Assembly (NCBI RefSeq): GCF_002213415.1
Contig: NZ_NJGU01000008.1
Location: 124,001-188,000, forward strand
Source of the DNA: Herbaspirillum robiniae
GTDB lineage: Bacteria > Pseudomonadota > Gammaproteobacteria > Burkholderiales > Burkholderiaceae_D
DNA: 64,000 bases
Direction: 5' to 3'
Below the pieces are notes generated by a model, which was not told where the DNA came from, ran no database searches, and was given only the letters and a program-made list of their open reading frames with translations. Shown here piece after piece: positions 43,113 to 51,929 of this stretch. Both the position numbers and the translations under genes were made by a program. Every line of letters begins with the position of its first letter. Within the stretch, counting starts at the first letter, position 1.

Positions 43113-44606
43113 TCATTGCGAGGCCGGCAGGCCGGCCCACGGCAGCGGCTGTTCGTTCATGCCCCAGTACATGGCCTTCTGCTCCATGTATTGCAGGATG
43201 CCCAGCCGGCCCTTCTCGCGGCCCAGGCCGCTGTCGCGCCAGCCGCCGAACGGCGTCGAGATCGAAAACTGCTTGTAGGTGTTGATCCAGACATTGCCGG
43301 CCTGGACCGCGCGGCCGATGCGCCACGCCTTCTTGTAGTCGCGCGTCCAGATGCCGGCGGCCAGCGCGTAGACGCTGTCGTTGGCCTGTTCGATCAACGC
43401 TTCTTCGTCGTCGAAGGGCATGGCCACCAGCACCGGGCCGAAGATCTCTTCCTGGCAGATGCGCTGGTCGTTGGTCACGCCTTCGATGATGGTCGGGGTG
43501 TAGTAGTAGCCGCGCTCGAAGGCCGCGCCCTGCGGACGCGTGCCGCCGGTGCGGATGCGGCCGCCGTCGGTGATGCCGATGTCGACGTAGCGCTCGATGC
43601 CCTCGCGGTGGCGCGCGGTGATCAGCGGCCCCATCTGGGTGCGCTCGTCGGCCGGGTCGCCCACGCGCAGTGCGGCCGCGCCGGCGGCCAGGCGTTCCAT
43701 GAAGCTGTCGTACACGCCGCGCGCCACGAACAGGCGCGAACCGGCGATGCAGGACTCGCCCGAGCTGCTGAAGATGCCGTACAGCACACCGGCCACCGCG
43801 TGGTCGAGGTCGGCGTCGTCGAACACCATCGTGGGCGACTTACCGCCCAGCTCCAGCGAGACCGGCATCATTTTGTCGGCGGCGATGTGGGCGATGTGCT
43901 TGCCGGTAGTGGTGCCGCCGGTGAAGGACACGCGCTTGACCAGCGGATGCAGGGTGATGGCGTCGCCGATCACCGAGCCTTTGCCCGGCAGCACGCTGAT
44001 CAGGCCCGCCGGCACGCCGGCTTCGATGCAGATCTTCGCCAGTTCCAGCGCGGCCAGCGGCGTGACCTCGGCCGGCTTGACCACCACCGCGTTGCCGGCG
44101 GCCAGGGCCGGCGCCATCTTCTGCGCTTCGCTGGCGATCGGTGAATTCCACGGCGTGATCGCGGCCACCACGCCCATCGGTTCGTAGACGCTCATGGTGA
44201 GGTTGTCGCCGCGCATGGGGGTGATCGTCTCCTCCAGCGTTTCGCAGGCGGCGGCGAAGAACTGGAAGGTGCCGGCGGCGCTGGCCACCAGGTTGCGCGT
44301 CTCGGTAATCGGCTTGCCGTTGTCCAGGCGCTGCAGTTGGGCCAGCTCCTCGCCGCGTTCGCGGATCAGCTGGGCCACGCGGTACAGCACGGCGGCGCGC
44401 TCATGCGGTTTCTTCTGCGCCCAGCCGCTGGTGCGGAAGGCCAGGTCGGCGCCGGCGATGGCTTCCTCGACGTCGGCCACGCTGGCCGCGTTCAGGTGCG
44501 CCACCGCTTCGCCGGTAGCCGGGTACAGCGTGGCGTAGCGGTCGCCGCCGCCTAGGCGCCATTGGCCGGCTACGCAGATGGGCAGGGTCTCGTTCAGGTT
44601 CATCAT
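43113..44606 (-). CDS. Aldehyde dehydrogenase, semialdehyde type
   Basis: The 497-residue NAD(P)-dependent enzyme carries ITPWNSPI near 155, GKSPTMVFDDADLDHAV with the general base Glu in VSLELGGKSP near 255, the catalytic Cys in SSSGESCIAGSRL near 290, and EEIFGPVLVAMPFDDEEAL near 388-406. Two ATGs (44606/44603) are possible. Close position to the extradiol dioxygenase and RidA suggests oxidation of a 2-amino- or 2-hydroxymuconate semialdehyde. The sequence alone does not separate these from succinate- or betaine-aldehyde types. Confidence 0.9.
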   Translation of the reverse strand: MMNLNETLPICVAGQWRLGGGDRYATLYPATGEAVAHLNAASVADVEEAIAGADLAFRTSGWAQKKPHERAAVLYRVAQLIRERGEELAQLQRLDNGKPITETRNLVASAAGTFQFFAAACETLEETITPMRGDNLTMSVYEPMGVVAAITPWNSPIASEAQKMAPALAAGNAVVVKPAEVTPLAALELAKICIEAGVPAGLISVLPGKGSVIGDAITLHPLVKRVSFTGGTTTGKHIAHIAADKMMPVSLELGGKSPTMVFDDADLDHAVAGVLYGIFSSSGESCIAGSRLFVARGVYDSFMERLAAGAAALRVGDPADERTQMGPLITARHREGIERYVDIGITDGGRIRTGGTRPQGAAFERGYYYTPTIIEGVTNDQRICQEEIFGPVLVAMPFDDEEALIEQANDSVYALAAGIWTRDYKKAWRIGRAVQAGNVWINTYKQFSISTPFGGWRDSGLGREKGRLGILQYMEQKAMYWGMNEQPLPWAGLPASQ

Positions 44607-44622
44607 GTCCGGTTCAACTCGA

Positions 44623-45423
44623 TCAGATCGACAGCGCGTGGGCACGGTTGCCCAGCGCGCGCACCACGCTGTACACGGTCAGCGCGGATGTCTTGGGATT
44701 GGCCGCCAGCGGCTTGCCGCGCATGGTCAGCTCGAAGCCGCCGAAGGCGCCTTTGGCTTCCACGTGGTGCACGTTCTCGGTGACGCCGGGGTCGGCGTAC
44801 AGGCGCACCCGGGTCTGATCCAGCCCCAGGCCGGCCAGCGACAGCGTGGCGGCGACGTTGGCGTTCTTGGGATACAGGCGCGCGGCTTCGCGGGCGCTGC
44901 CTTCGAAGATCACCGTGGCTTCCTTCAGGCCGACCAGGTCGAAGGGGCCGTCGGCCGGCGTGTCCTTCCAGGCCTGCGGCGGCTTGCGGCCGGTGTAGAC
45001 CACCGACTCCAGCCCGCCCACCTTGGCCGCGGACAGCGCGTCGATGGCGCCGATCGCGCCCGACAGCAGCTGGACCTGGGTCTTGCCGGCGCGGGCAGCG
45101 GCCTCCAGCTTTTCCACCAGGCCCGGTTCGGACAACGCGCCGATCGACACCACCATGCAGGGGATGCCGCGTTCCAGCGCGGGGATGATGTGCTCGCCGA
45201 TGGCCTGGTGGCCGGCGCACTCGATCAGCAAGTCGGGCCGCTCGTCGCCCAGGCGCGTGACCACCTTGGCCGCCGGCGCCAGCGAGGACACCACGCCGCG
45301 CGCGCTGTCCATGTGCGCCTCGGGCACCACCACCATGTCGAAGGCGACCTCGGGATCGCACTTCAGGATCTCCATCACGCCGGCGCCGATGGCGCCGCAA
45401 CCGATCATCGAAACGTGCAGCAT
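44623..45423 (-). CDS. L-aspartate dehydrogenase-like protein
   Basis: The 266-residue protein starts MLHVSMIGCGAIGAGVMEIL (NAD-binding Rossmann fold), followed by ECAGHQAIGEHIIPALERGI and LSGAIGAIDALSAAKVGGL near 135-155, then YTGRKPPQAWKDTPA and a C-terminal NVAATLSLAGLGLDQT with VTENVHHVEAKGAFG, which match the aspartate dehydrogenase family (NadX type). The family oxidises or makes L-aspartate with NAD(P)H and ammonia, or acts on related imino acids. Inside a catabolic operon it might handle the amino group released from the ring. Tight spacing (16 bp from ALDH) supports co-expression. Confidence 0.88.
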   Translation of the reverse strand: MLHVSMIGCGAIGAGVMEILKCDPEVAFDMVVVPEAHMDSARGVVSSLAPAAKVVTRLGDERPDLLIECAGHQAIGEHIIPALERGIPCMVVSIGALSEPGLVEKLEAAARAGKTQVQLLSGAIGAIDALSAAKVGGLESVVYTGRKPPQAWKDTPADGPFDLVGLKEATVIFEGSAREAARLYPKNANVAATLSLAGLGLDQTRVRLYADPGVTENVHHVEAKGAFGGFELTMRGKPLAANPKTSALTVYSVVRALGNRAHALSI

Positions 45424-45433
45424 GACCGGCTCC

Positions 45434-47158
45434 TTATGCCGCCGTGGCGGCGTTGGTGGCGGCTTCGACCACGGCGGCGGCGGCAGCGGCGGCCTTTTCC
45501 TTCTCGTTGACCGGCGGGCCGGCGAAGGCGGTCTTGAAGCTGCCGATGGAGAGCATGTCGATCTCCAGCAGGAACGGGCCCTTCTGCGACAGCGCCTCGT
45601 CCAGGCCGGCGGCGACGTCGGCGAGATTGCTGATGCGCTTGTGACGCAGCTTCAGCGCGGCCGACAGCTGTTCGTAGTCCGGCGTGTGCAGGTCGACGTA
45701 ATGACGGCGGCCGCCGTATTGCACGTCCTGGATGTTCTTGATGACGCCGTAGCCCTTGTCGTTCATCAGCACGATGACCATGTCGGCCTGCTCTTGGACC
45801 GCGGTGGCGAGTTCGCCCAGGTTCAGGATGAAGCCGCCGTCGCCGGCCAGGGTGAAGGTCTTCTTGCCCGACTGCGTGACGGCCGCGCCGATGGCCGCGC
45901 CGATGCCCATCGCCAGGCCCTGGCCGATGCCGCCGCCCAGCGCATGCACGCCGGCGCGCGGATCGAAGATGCGCAGGTAACGGTTGCCCCAGGTGCTGTT
46001 GGAGACGGTGACGTCGCGCACCCAGTTGAATTCGCGGCCGGCCGCCTTCTGCAGTTGCTCGACCAGCGCGCTGTAGGGGCCGAGACCATCGACCAGGCCG
46101 CCCACGGCGGTGTCGCGCGCCTTTTTCAGGTCGCCCATGAAGGCCGGGTCGACCTTGAGTGCGGCCAGGCGATCGGCCAGGCCTTGCAGCACCAGCGCGG
46201 AGTCGCCGCAGACGAAGTAGTCGCTGGTGTAGCAGCGGCCTTCGGCGGCCGGGTCGGCGTCCACGCGGTACAGCGGGCGCGGCAGCTTCAGTTCGTACTT
46301 CAGGGTCTCGTTGCCGCGCAGGCGCGAGCCGATCACCAGCATGGCGTCGCAGCTCTGGTAGAAATTCTCGACCGGCTTGTGCAGGTTGAAGGCGCCCAGC
46401 GAACGCGGATCGTCTTCGGCCACGATGCCGCGGCCCTGGGTGCTGGTGACCACGCCGAAGCCGAGTTGCAGCAGGCGCTCCACCTGTGCGCCGGCATGGC
46501 GCGCGCCGCCTCCCAGCCACAGCAGCGGACGCTTGGCCTTTAGCAGGCGCTCGGCCAGTTCGTCGAGGGCGCGCTCGGAGGGCACGTTCTGCGGGATTGC
46601 CAGCGGCTGCAGGTCGGACGGCATGGGGATCAGCGCGGCCTGGATGTCGATGGGGATTTCCACCGACACCGGCCCCATCGGCGGCGTCAGTGCGGTCTGC
46701 ACGGCCAGCTTGATGGTGCTTACCGCGGTCTCCACGCTGCGGATGCGGAAGGCGGCCTTGGAGATCGCCTTCAACATGGTCAGCTGGTCCGGCGCCTCGT
46801 GGATATAGGCCAGGCTCTGGTCGAGGTAAGGCGTTTCGATCTGGCCGGTCAGGTGCAGCAGCGGGGTGCCGGCGGTCAATGCTTCGACCATGGCGCCCGC
46901 GGCGTTGCCGGCGGCAGTGCCGGTCGAGGTCAGGCATACGCCCAGGCCACCGGTGGTGCGGGCGCAGGCGTCGGCCATGTTGGCGCCGCCGGCTTCGCCG
47001 CGCGCCGGGATGAAGCGGATCTTGCCGCGCTCGCCGAAGGCGTCGAGGATCGGCATGTTGTGGATCGAGATCACGCCGAACGCCGCCTTGACGCCGACTT
47101 GCTCGAGGAAGGCGGCGATGGCGCAGCCCACGGTTACTTGGTTGGTGGTATTAGGCAT
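45434..47158 (-). CDS. Thiamine diphosphate-dependent enzyme (decarboxylase/lyase type)
   Basis: The start at 47158 overlaps the upstream SDR stop; the 574-residue protein has the three domains of acetolactate synthase/benzoylformate decarboxylase-type enzymes. Residues about 10-170 (FGVISIHNMPILDAFGE, the catalytic Glu region ARGEAGGANMADACAR near 48-63, and CLTSTGTAAGNAAGAM) form the Pyr domain. FTLAGDGGFILNLGELATAVQ near 425-445 is the ThDP/Mg2+ motif (GDG...N-like). The C-terminus is alanine-rich. It could decarboxylate a 2-oxo acid late in the pathway or ligate two; the reaction is not predictable here. Confidence 0.85.
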   Translation of the reverse strand: MPNTTNQVTVGCAIAAFLEQVGVKAAFGVISIHNMPILDAFGERGKIRFIPARGEAGGANMADACARTTGGLGVCLTSTGTAAGNAAGAMVEALTAGTPLLHLTGQIETPYLDQSLAYIHEAPDQLTMLKAISKAAFRIRSVETAVSTIKLAVQTALTPPMGPVSVEIPIDIQAALIPMPSDLQPLAIPQNVPSERALDELAERLLKAKRPLLWLGGGARHAGAQVERLLQLGFGVVTSTQGRGIVAEDDPRSLGAFNLHKPVENFYQSCDAMLVIGSRLRGNETLKYELKLPRPLYRVDADPAAEGRCYTSDYFVCGDSALVLQGLADRLAALKVDPAFMGDLKKARDTAVGGLVDGLGPYSALVEQLQKAAGREFNWVRDVTVSNSTWGNRYLRIFDPRAGVHALGGGIGQGLAMGIGAAIGAAVTQSGKKTFTLAGDGGFILNLGELATAVQEQADMVIVLMNDKGYGVIKNIQDVQYGGRRHYVDLHTPDYEQLSAALKLRHKRISNLADVAAGLDEALSQKGPFLLEIDMLSIGSFKTAFAGPPVNEKEKAAAAAAAVVEAATNAATAA

Positions 47159-47975
47159 GGCGGGAAAGTCCTCCTGAAACATCGATATGGCTGCCTGTTG
47201 TGTACGAGGAAAGCGGCGAAGCGAGAAACAGAATCGCGCGCGCGGCTTCCTGGGGAAGGCCGAGACGGCCGAGTTGGATATTCTTTTTCTGCGCCAGCGC
47301 AGCGGCCCATTGCTGCCAGCTCTGGTCTTGCTGTTCGGGAGGACGCGCCTGGTAGCGGCGGCGCCACTGGCCGGATTCGACCAGCCCGATCAGGATGCCG
47401 TTGACGCGCACCCGGGGCGCGTCGCCATTGGCGAATTCGGTGGCCAGCGAACGCACCAGGTTGTGCACGCCGGCGCGGGCGGCGGAAGTGGCCACCATGT
47501 GCGGCTCGGGCTGGGTCGCCAGCAGCGAATTGACGCAGACGATGGCGGCGTCGCCGTGCGCCGCGCTGCTCTTCTGCAACTGCGGCAGGAAGGCGCGGGT
47601 CGGGTAGATCACCGAGAAGAACTTCAGCCGCAGCTCTTCGCTCCAGGCCTCGTCGGCGGTGTCGGCGAAGGTCGAGACGCGACCCTGGCCGGCGTTGTTG
47701 ACCAGCATGGCGACCGGGCCGAGCTCGCGCTCGACGGCGGCGGCGAAGGCCTGCACCTGTTCCTGCGACAGCACGTCGCAGGTCGCGGTGTACAACCGGG
47801 CCTGCGGGAAGCGCTCGCGCAGCGCGGCCTCGGCCTGTTGCAGGCGGTCGGCGTCTCGGCCGCAGAAGGCGACGGCGGCGCCGGCCTCCAGCAGCTGCTC
47901 GACGGTGGCCAGGCCGATGCCCGACGAACCGCCGGTGACTACCGCCACCTTGCCTTGAAGGGAAGTCATGGCCAT
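47151..47975 (-). CDS. SDR-family protein lacking canonical YxxxK
   Basis: The 274-residue protein has the Rossmann T-G-G-S-S-G-I-G motif near residue 15 and NNAG near 95. The catalytic Ser is present (VCVNSLLATQPEP), but the positions 13 and 17 residues on, where Tyr and Lys are expected, are Thr and Arg (ATSAARAG). It may therefore have altered or no dehydrogenase activity. It lies between IclR and the ThDP gene, with an 8-bp overlap with the latter. A role in the operon is likely but undefined. Confidence 0.85.
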   Translation of the reverse strand: MAMTSLQGKVAVVTGGSSGIGLATVEQLLEAGAAVAFCGRDADRLQQAEAALRERFPQARLYTATCDVLSQEQVQAFAAAVERELGPVAMLVNNAGQGRVSTFADTADEAWSEELRLKFFSVIYPTRAFLPQLQKSSAAHGDAAIVCVNSLLATQPEPHMVATSAARAGVHNLVRSLATEFANGDAPRVRVNGILIGLVESGQWRRRYQARPPEQQDQSWQQWAAALAQKKNIQLGRLGLPQEAARAILFLASPLSSYTTGSHIDVSGGLSRHA

Positions 47976-47976
47976 C

Positions 47977-48813
47977 TCAGCTCCGCCATATGTTGACGAC
48001 CTTGCCGTCCGACTTCTCGGGCGAATGGTCGAGCAGGCGCGACAGTTCGCCGGCGGTGTCGCGCACGCGGGCGACGATGCCGTCCAGCTGGCTGGCCTCG
48101 ATGTGCGGCGACGGAATGGTGGCGCCCATGGCCGCCACCACCAGGCCGGAGTGGTCGCGCACCGGCGCGGCCACGGTGGAGATGCTGGTCTCGAAGAAAC
48201 CTTCCTGCAGCACGAAGCCGCGCTCCTTGTCGGCCTGGACCATGTCGAACAGCTCGACCACGGTCTTGGGCGTGTTGCTGGAGAAGACCTCCAGGTGCTC
48301 TTCCGGATACAGCTCGCGCAGTTGCGGCAGGGTCAGGTCTTCCAGCAGCACGCGGCCCAGCACGGTGGCATGCGCCGGCAGGCGGGTGCCGACATTGACG
48401 TGGCTGGTGAAGGCGGTCTGGGTGACCGCCTTGGCGACGTAGACGATGGAGCGGCCGTCGCGCACCACCAGGTTGCAGGAGTAGCCGATCTCGTTGCGCA
48501 GGCGGTCCAGCAGCGGGCGGCCGATCTCGGTCAGTTCCAGCGAGGCCAGGTATTCGAAGCCCAGGCGCAGCACCGACATGCCCAGGCGGTATTCGCGGCC
48601 GCCGTCGGTGCGCTCGACAAAGCCCATGCGCTCCAGCGTGGCCAGCAGGCGAAACACGGTCGAACGCGGCACGTCCAGGCGGCGCGCCAGCTCGGGCGCG
48701 CCCAGGGTCTTGTCCTGGCGGCTGAATTCGCACAGCAGGCGCAGGCCGCGTTCCAAGCCGGGCACGGAATACTTGTCTTGCGATTCTTCTTCTGGCAGCA
48801 CTGGTTTGTTCAT
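47977..48813 (-). CDS. IclR-family transcriptional regulator
   Basis: The 278-residue protein has an N-terminal winged HTH (PGLERGLRLLCEFSRQDKTLGAPELARRLDVPRSTVFRLLATLERMGFV, about 18-66) and a C-terminal effector domain (IVYVAKAVTQTAF and VAAMGATIPS). IclR proteins often control aromatic catabolism as repressors or activators. Its gene is embedded in the operon between the alpha/beta hydrolase and the SDR, with tight spacing. Its likely target is the promoter region at about 53,860-53,980, where repeats with the GTTCCATATATAAAC core occur; that link is inference. Confidence 0.92.
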   Translation of the reverse strand: MNKPVLPEEESQDKYSVPGLERGLRLLCEFSRQDKTLGAPELARRLDVPRSTVFRLLATLERMGFVERTDGGREYRLGMSVLRLGFEYLASLELTEIGRPLLDRLRNEIGYSCNLVVRDGRSIVYVAKAVTQTAFTSHVNVGTRLPAHATVLGRVLLEDLTLPQLRELYPEEHLEVFSSNTPKTVVELFDMVQADKERGFVLQEGFFETSISTVAAPVRDHSGLVVAAMGATIPSPHIEASQLDGIVARVRDTAGELSRLLDHSPEKSDGKVVNIWRS

Positions 48814-48834
48814 GATTGTTTGTTCTTGGTTGGG

Positions 48835-49695
48835 TTATTCGGATTGTTCGCGGATCAGCGCCGCGAAGGCCGCCGGCTGTTCGATGTAGCAGGCGTGGCC
48901 GGCGGCATCCACCAGCCTGAAGGGCAGCGCGTGGCGTTGCGCCAGCTGCTCGCTGGCCTGCGGCGTGGTTACCACGTCCAGCGCGCCGCAAGCCACCGAC
49001 AGGCCCTGCCGCGGCGCCACGCTCAGGTAGCCGTCGATATCGTCGCCGCACAGCAGGTGCACGGCCTGGGTGTAGCCGGCCGGATCCAGCCATTGCATGT
49101 TCCAGCACACCCAGGCGTGATGGACTTCGGCGGCGTGCTCCGACAACAGGCGCGAGCGCTTGGCGGCCATACCTTCGATGCCCAACGCGGCCAGCGCGCC
49201 CAGGCGCTCCTGTTCCACTTCGCGCGCACGTTCGCGCTTGCCCGGCGCGCCGTAGCCCTGCGCCGGATCGGCCAGCAACACGCGCCGCGCACGGCGGTCG
49301 CCGCCGGCAAGATAGGCTGCGGCCATCAGCGCCCCCAGCGAGTGGCCGACCAGCACGCAGTCGGTGATCTCCAGCGCGCGCAGCATCTGCTGCAGCCGCG
49401 CGGCGTAGTCGGACGCCTTCGGACGCGCCATCGGCAACGGCGTCGAGCGGCCGTAGCCGGGCGCGTTCCAGGCGATCACGCGGGCGCCCGCCTCCAGCCT
49501 GAGCGCGCACTGCAACCAGGATGCGGCCCCCGAGCTGATCCCGTGCAGCAGCACCACCGCCGGTCCCGTGCCGCAGCTGCGGTAGGAGGCCACGCCGCCG
49601 TCGACGGCGACGGTGCGTTCGGCGAAACGGCCTTCCAGCAGCGCGAGCTGGTCCTTCAGCTCTTCGGCGCAGGTGACGGTGGCGGATGCGTTCAT
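48835..49695 (-). CDS. Alpha/beta hydrolase
   Basis: The 286-residue protein has GPAVVLLHGISSGAASW near 44-60 (oxyanion-hole HG), CVLVGHSLGALMAAAYLAGG near 114-133 (nucleophile Ser in G-H-S-L-G), a late Asp, and the catalytic His in DAAGHACYIEQP near 263-274. It could hydrolyse a C-C or ester bond, for example a ring-cleavage product or an ester of the substrate, as in MhpC-like enzymes. It is placed between the cupin and IclR genes in the operon. No signal peptide is seen, so it is cytoplasmic. Confidence 0.88.
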   Translation of the reverse strand: MNASATVTCAEELKDQLALLEGRFAERTVAVDGGVASYRSCGTGPAVVLLHGISSGAASWLQCALRLEAGARVIAWNAPGYGRSTPLPMARPKASDYAARLQQMLRALEITDCVLVGHSLGALMAAAYLAGGDRRARRVLLADPAQGYGAPGKRERAREVEQERLGALAALGIEGMAAKRSRLLSEHAAEVHHAWVCWNMQWLDPAGYTQAVHLLCGDDIDGYLSVAPRQGLSVACGALDVVTTPQASEQLAQRHALPFRLVDAAGHACYIEQPAAFAALIREQSE

Positions 49696-49714
49696 GGCGT
49701 GGAGGTCGGTGCGA

Positions 49715-50251
49715 TCAGCGCTTGATCGAGGCCAGCGGATGTTCCGGTGGATAGGTCGGGGTGATGGGCTTCTTGGCGCCCAGCATCACGCACATCAGCG
49801 CGTCTTCGTCGCCGATGTTGATCTCTTCGCGGTACACGCCCGGCGGCACCGACACCACGTCGCGGTCAGTCAGGATGGTTTCGAAGCGCTCGCCGTCCTT
49901 TTCCAGCACCAGCTTCAACTTGCCGCGCAGGACGAAGAACACTTCCTCGACGTCGATGTGCAGGTGCGGCGGGCCTTCGTGGCCGGCCGGGATGATCATG
50001 GTCGAGAAGGTGAAGTGCTCGGACGGGATGACGTTGGTGTCGTGCGACACGCCGGTGCCGCCGGTGCCGATGTAGCGCATCTGCGCGCGGCGGAACTTGG
50101 GGTCGTAGTCGGCCTGGAACTTCAGCGCGTTCCAGTCGTACTTGCGCGTGGACAGGCGCGCCACGCGCGACTCCATCCAGTCGGCGAAGCTGGCGCCTTC
50201 GGGGCGATCCCAGCTCCGGGCGATGTTTTCTTGTTCGGACATGTCGGTCAT
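49715..50251 (-). CDS. Cupin-domain protein
   Basis: From the ATG at 50251 (behind AAGGAGAACAGC) the protein has 178 residues. The cupin core includes MIIPAGHEGPPHLHIDVEEVFFVLRGKL near 88-115 (metal-binding His pair and Glu) and the second motif VPPGVYREEINIGDED near 137-152, which has no His in the usual place. It could be a metal-dependent oxygenase or isomerase. The aromatic-type N-terminus (SWDRPEGASFADWMESR) is shared by some gentisate-type proteins, but I cannot name the substrate. The frame upstream of this start is shadow. Confidence 0.85.
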   Translation of the reverse strand: MTDMSEQENIARSWDRPEGASFADWMESRVARLSTRKYDWNALKFQADYDPKFRRAQMRYIGTGGTGVSHDTNVIPSEHFTFSTMIIPAGHEGPPHLHIDVEEVFFVLRGKLKLVLEKDGERFETILTDRDVVSVPPGVYREEINIGDEDALMCVMLGAKKPITPTYPPEHPLASIKR

Positions 50252-50283
50252 GCTGTTCTCCTTGCAATAAATGATGGAAAGCC

Positions 50284-51054
50284 TTAGTTGAGGACAAAAC
50301 CGCCGTTGACCGCCATCACCTGTCCGGTGAAGAAGCGCGACATGTCCGACAAGGCGAACACGACGGCGCCGCACACGTCCTCCGGCAACTGGTCGCGCTG
50401 GATGGCGCGGCGGTCGAAATAGGTCTGGTGGCGCGCCTGCGGCACGTACTCGGTGGCCTCCACCAGGGTCAGGCCGGGTGCCACCGCGTTGACGGTGATG
50501 TTGTCGCCGCCCAGCTCGCGCGCCAGCGAACGGGTCATGCCGATCACCGCGCTCTTGCTGGCGACATAGGCCAGCAGATTGGGCGCGCCCCACAGCGGTG
50601 TGTCCGACGACAGGTTGACGATGGCGCCGCGGCCCGAGGCGCGCAGCGCCGGCAGGCAGGCGTTGGTCATCAGCCAGGTGCCGCGCACGTTAACATCCAT
50701 GACGCGGTCCCACATCTCCACTTCCAGCTGTTCGCTGCTCTTGCCGCCGGAATTGGTGATGGCGGCGTTGTTGACCAGGCCATCCAGGCCGCCCAGCCAG
50801 CCGGTGGCGGCGGCGACGCAGGCCTTGATCGATGCCGGATCGGCCAGGTCGACGGCGAAGCCTTCGACCTTCAGGCCGCGCTCTTTCAGCGCGGCCACCG
50901 ACTTGCCCAGCTGTTCCTGCAGAATGTCAGCCATGGCCACGGCGGCGCCCGCTTCGGCGATGGCGGCGACGAACGCCAGGCCGAGGCCGCGCGCTGCGCC
51001 AGTGACCAGAATGCGCCGTCCCGCCAAAAGGGTTGCCGTGCTTGCTACGGACAT
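50284..51054 (-). CDS. Short-chain dehydrogenase/reductase
   Basis: The 256-residue protein has the cofactor loop GAARGLG near 19-25, NNAAITNSGGKS near 91, the catalytic Ser in VNLSSDTPLW and the Tyr/Lys pair in YVASKSAV near 157-164, all intact, unlike the SDR at 47151. The C-terminus (TGQVMAVNGGFVLN) is typical of the classical SDRs. It probably oxidises or reduces a ring-diol or side-chain hydroxyl. It lies between the cupin and the ABC permease. Confidence 0.9.
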   Translation of the reverse strand: MSVASTATLLAGRRILVTGAARGLGLAFVAAIAEAGAAVAMADILQEQLGKSVAALKERGLKVEGFAVDLADPASIKACVAAATGWLGGLDGLVNNAAITNSGGKSSEQLEVEMWDRVMDVNVRGTWLMTNACLPALRASGRGAIVNLSSDTPLWGAPNLLAYVASKSAVIGMTRSLARELGGDNITVNAVAPGLTLVEATEYVPQARHQTYFDRRAIQRDQLPEDVCGAVVFALSDMSRFFTGQVMAVNGGFVLN

Positions 51055-51078
51055 GAATTCGCTCCTGTTGTGGTTGGA

Positions 51079-51927
51079 TCAGACGGTGCTGGTATTGGCT
51101 TTGGGCAGGTAATGCAGGACACGGCGTTCGGCCCATACCACCACGCCATAGGTAACCACGCCGATCAGGGTCAGCGCCACGATGGAGACGAACACGGCGG
51201 CAGTGTTGCCCTGCCCTTCGCCGTCCACCAGCAGGTAACCCAGGCCCTGGTTGCCGCCCACCAGTTCGCCCACGGTCACGCCGATCACCGACAGCGTGGA
51301 GGCGATGCGCAAGCCGGAGAACAGCGCCGGCAAAGCGGAGCGGAACTCGACCAGCTGGAAGATCTGCCAGCGGCCGGCGTTGAGCGTGCGCACCAGGTTG
51401 ACCATGTCGGGGTCGACGGTGCGGATCGCGGAGAGCACGTTGATCATGATCGGGAAGAACACGATCAGTACCGCGACGATGATCTTGGGATAGATGGTGT
51501 AGCCCAGCCACATCACGAACAGCGGCGCGAAGGCCACCTTGGGCGCGATCTGCAGCGCCAAGATGTAAGGCGAGAGCATGGCCTCGGCGCGCGGCGACAG
51601 GCCCAGGGCCACACCCACGGCCAGGCCCAGCAGAGCGCCGAAGAAAAAGCCCAGCACTACTTCCATGGCGGTGATACCGAAGTGCTGCAGCAATTGGGCG
51701 TTGTTCCACATCACCACCGATTCGCGCACCACCTGCATGAAGTTGGGCAGGATGTATTCGGGCATGCCCAGCAAACCCGGACCCCATTGCCAAGCGGCGA
51801 TGAACAACACCAGCAGGGCCAGGCTGCCGCACACGGTGCGGGCTTTTTCGGTGATCGCCGGACGGCGCGCTGGTACGGCGGGCTCGGGGGTGGGCATGGT
51901 CAGGTCTTTCGCTGTCGTGGTATTCAT
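51079..51927 (-). CDS. ABC transporter permease (NitT/TauT type)
   Basis: The 282-residue membrane protein has an N-terminal helix (TVCGSLALLVLFIAAWQWG) and about six transmembrane segments. The permease signature loop is near 165-200 (LSAIRTVDPDMVNLVRTLNAGRWQIF), where EAA-like contact with the ATPase lies. It belongs to the taurine/nitrate/sulfonate family. It is the partner of the binding protein (51930) and ATPase (52976), and its gene starts two bases after the binding-protein stop. Confidence 0.92.
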   Translation of the reverse strand: MNTTTAKDLTMPTPEPAVPARRPAITEKARTVCGSLALLVLFIAAWQWGPGLLGMPEYILPNFMQVVRESVVMWNNAQLLQHFGITAMEVVLGFFFGALLGLAVGVALGLSPRAEAMLSPYILALQIAPKVAFAPLFVMWLGYTIYPKIIVAVLIVFFPIMINVLSAIRTVDPDMVNLVRTLNAGRWQIFQLVEFRSALPALFSGLRIASTLSVIGVTVGELVGGNQGLGYLLVDGEGQGNTAAVFVSIVALTLIGVVTYGVVVWAERRVLHYLPKANTSTV

Positions 51928-51929
51928 GA

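Noticed and set aside
47966-49725. Two long frames overlapping the IclR and alpha/beta hydrolase genes
   Set aside because: Low-complexity His/Arg/Gly-rich products with no domain; the called minus-strand genes have clear motifs and tight spacing.
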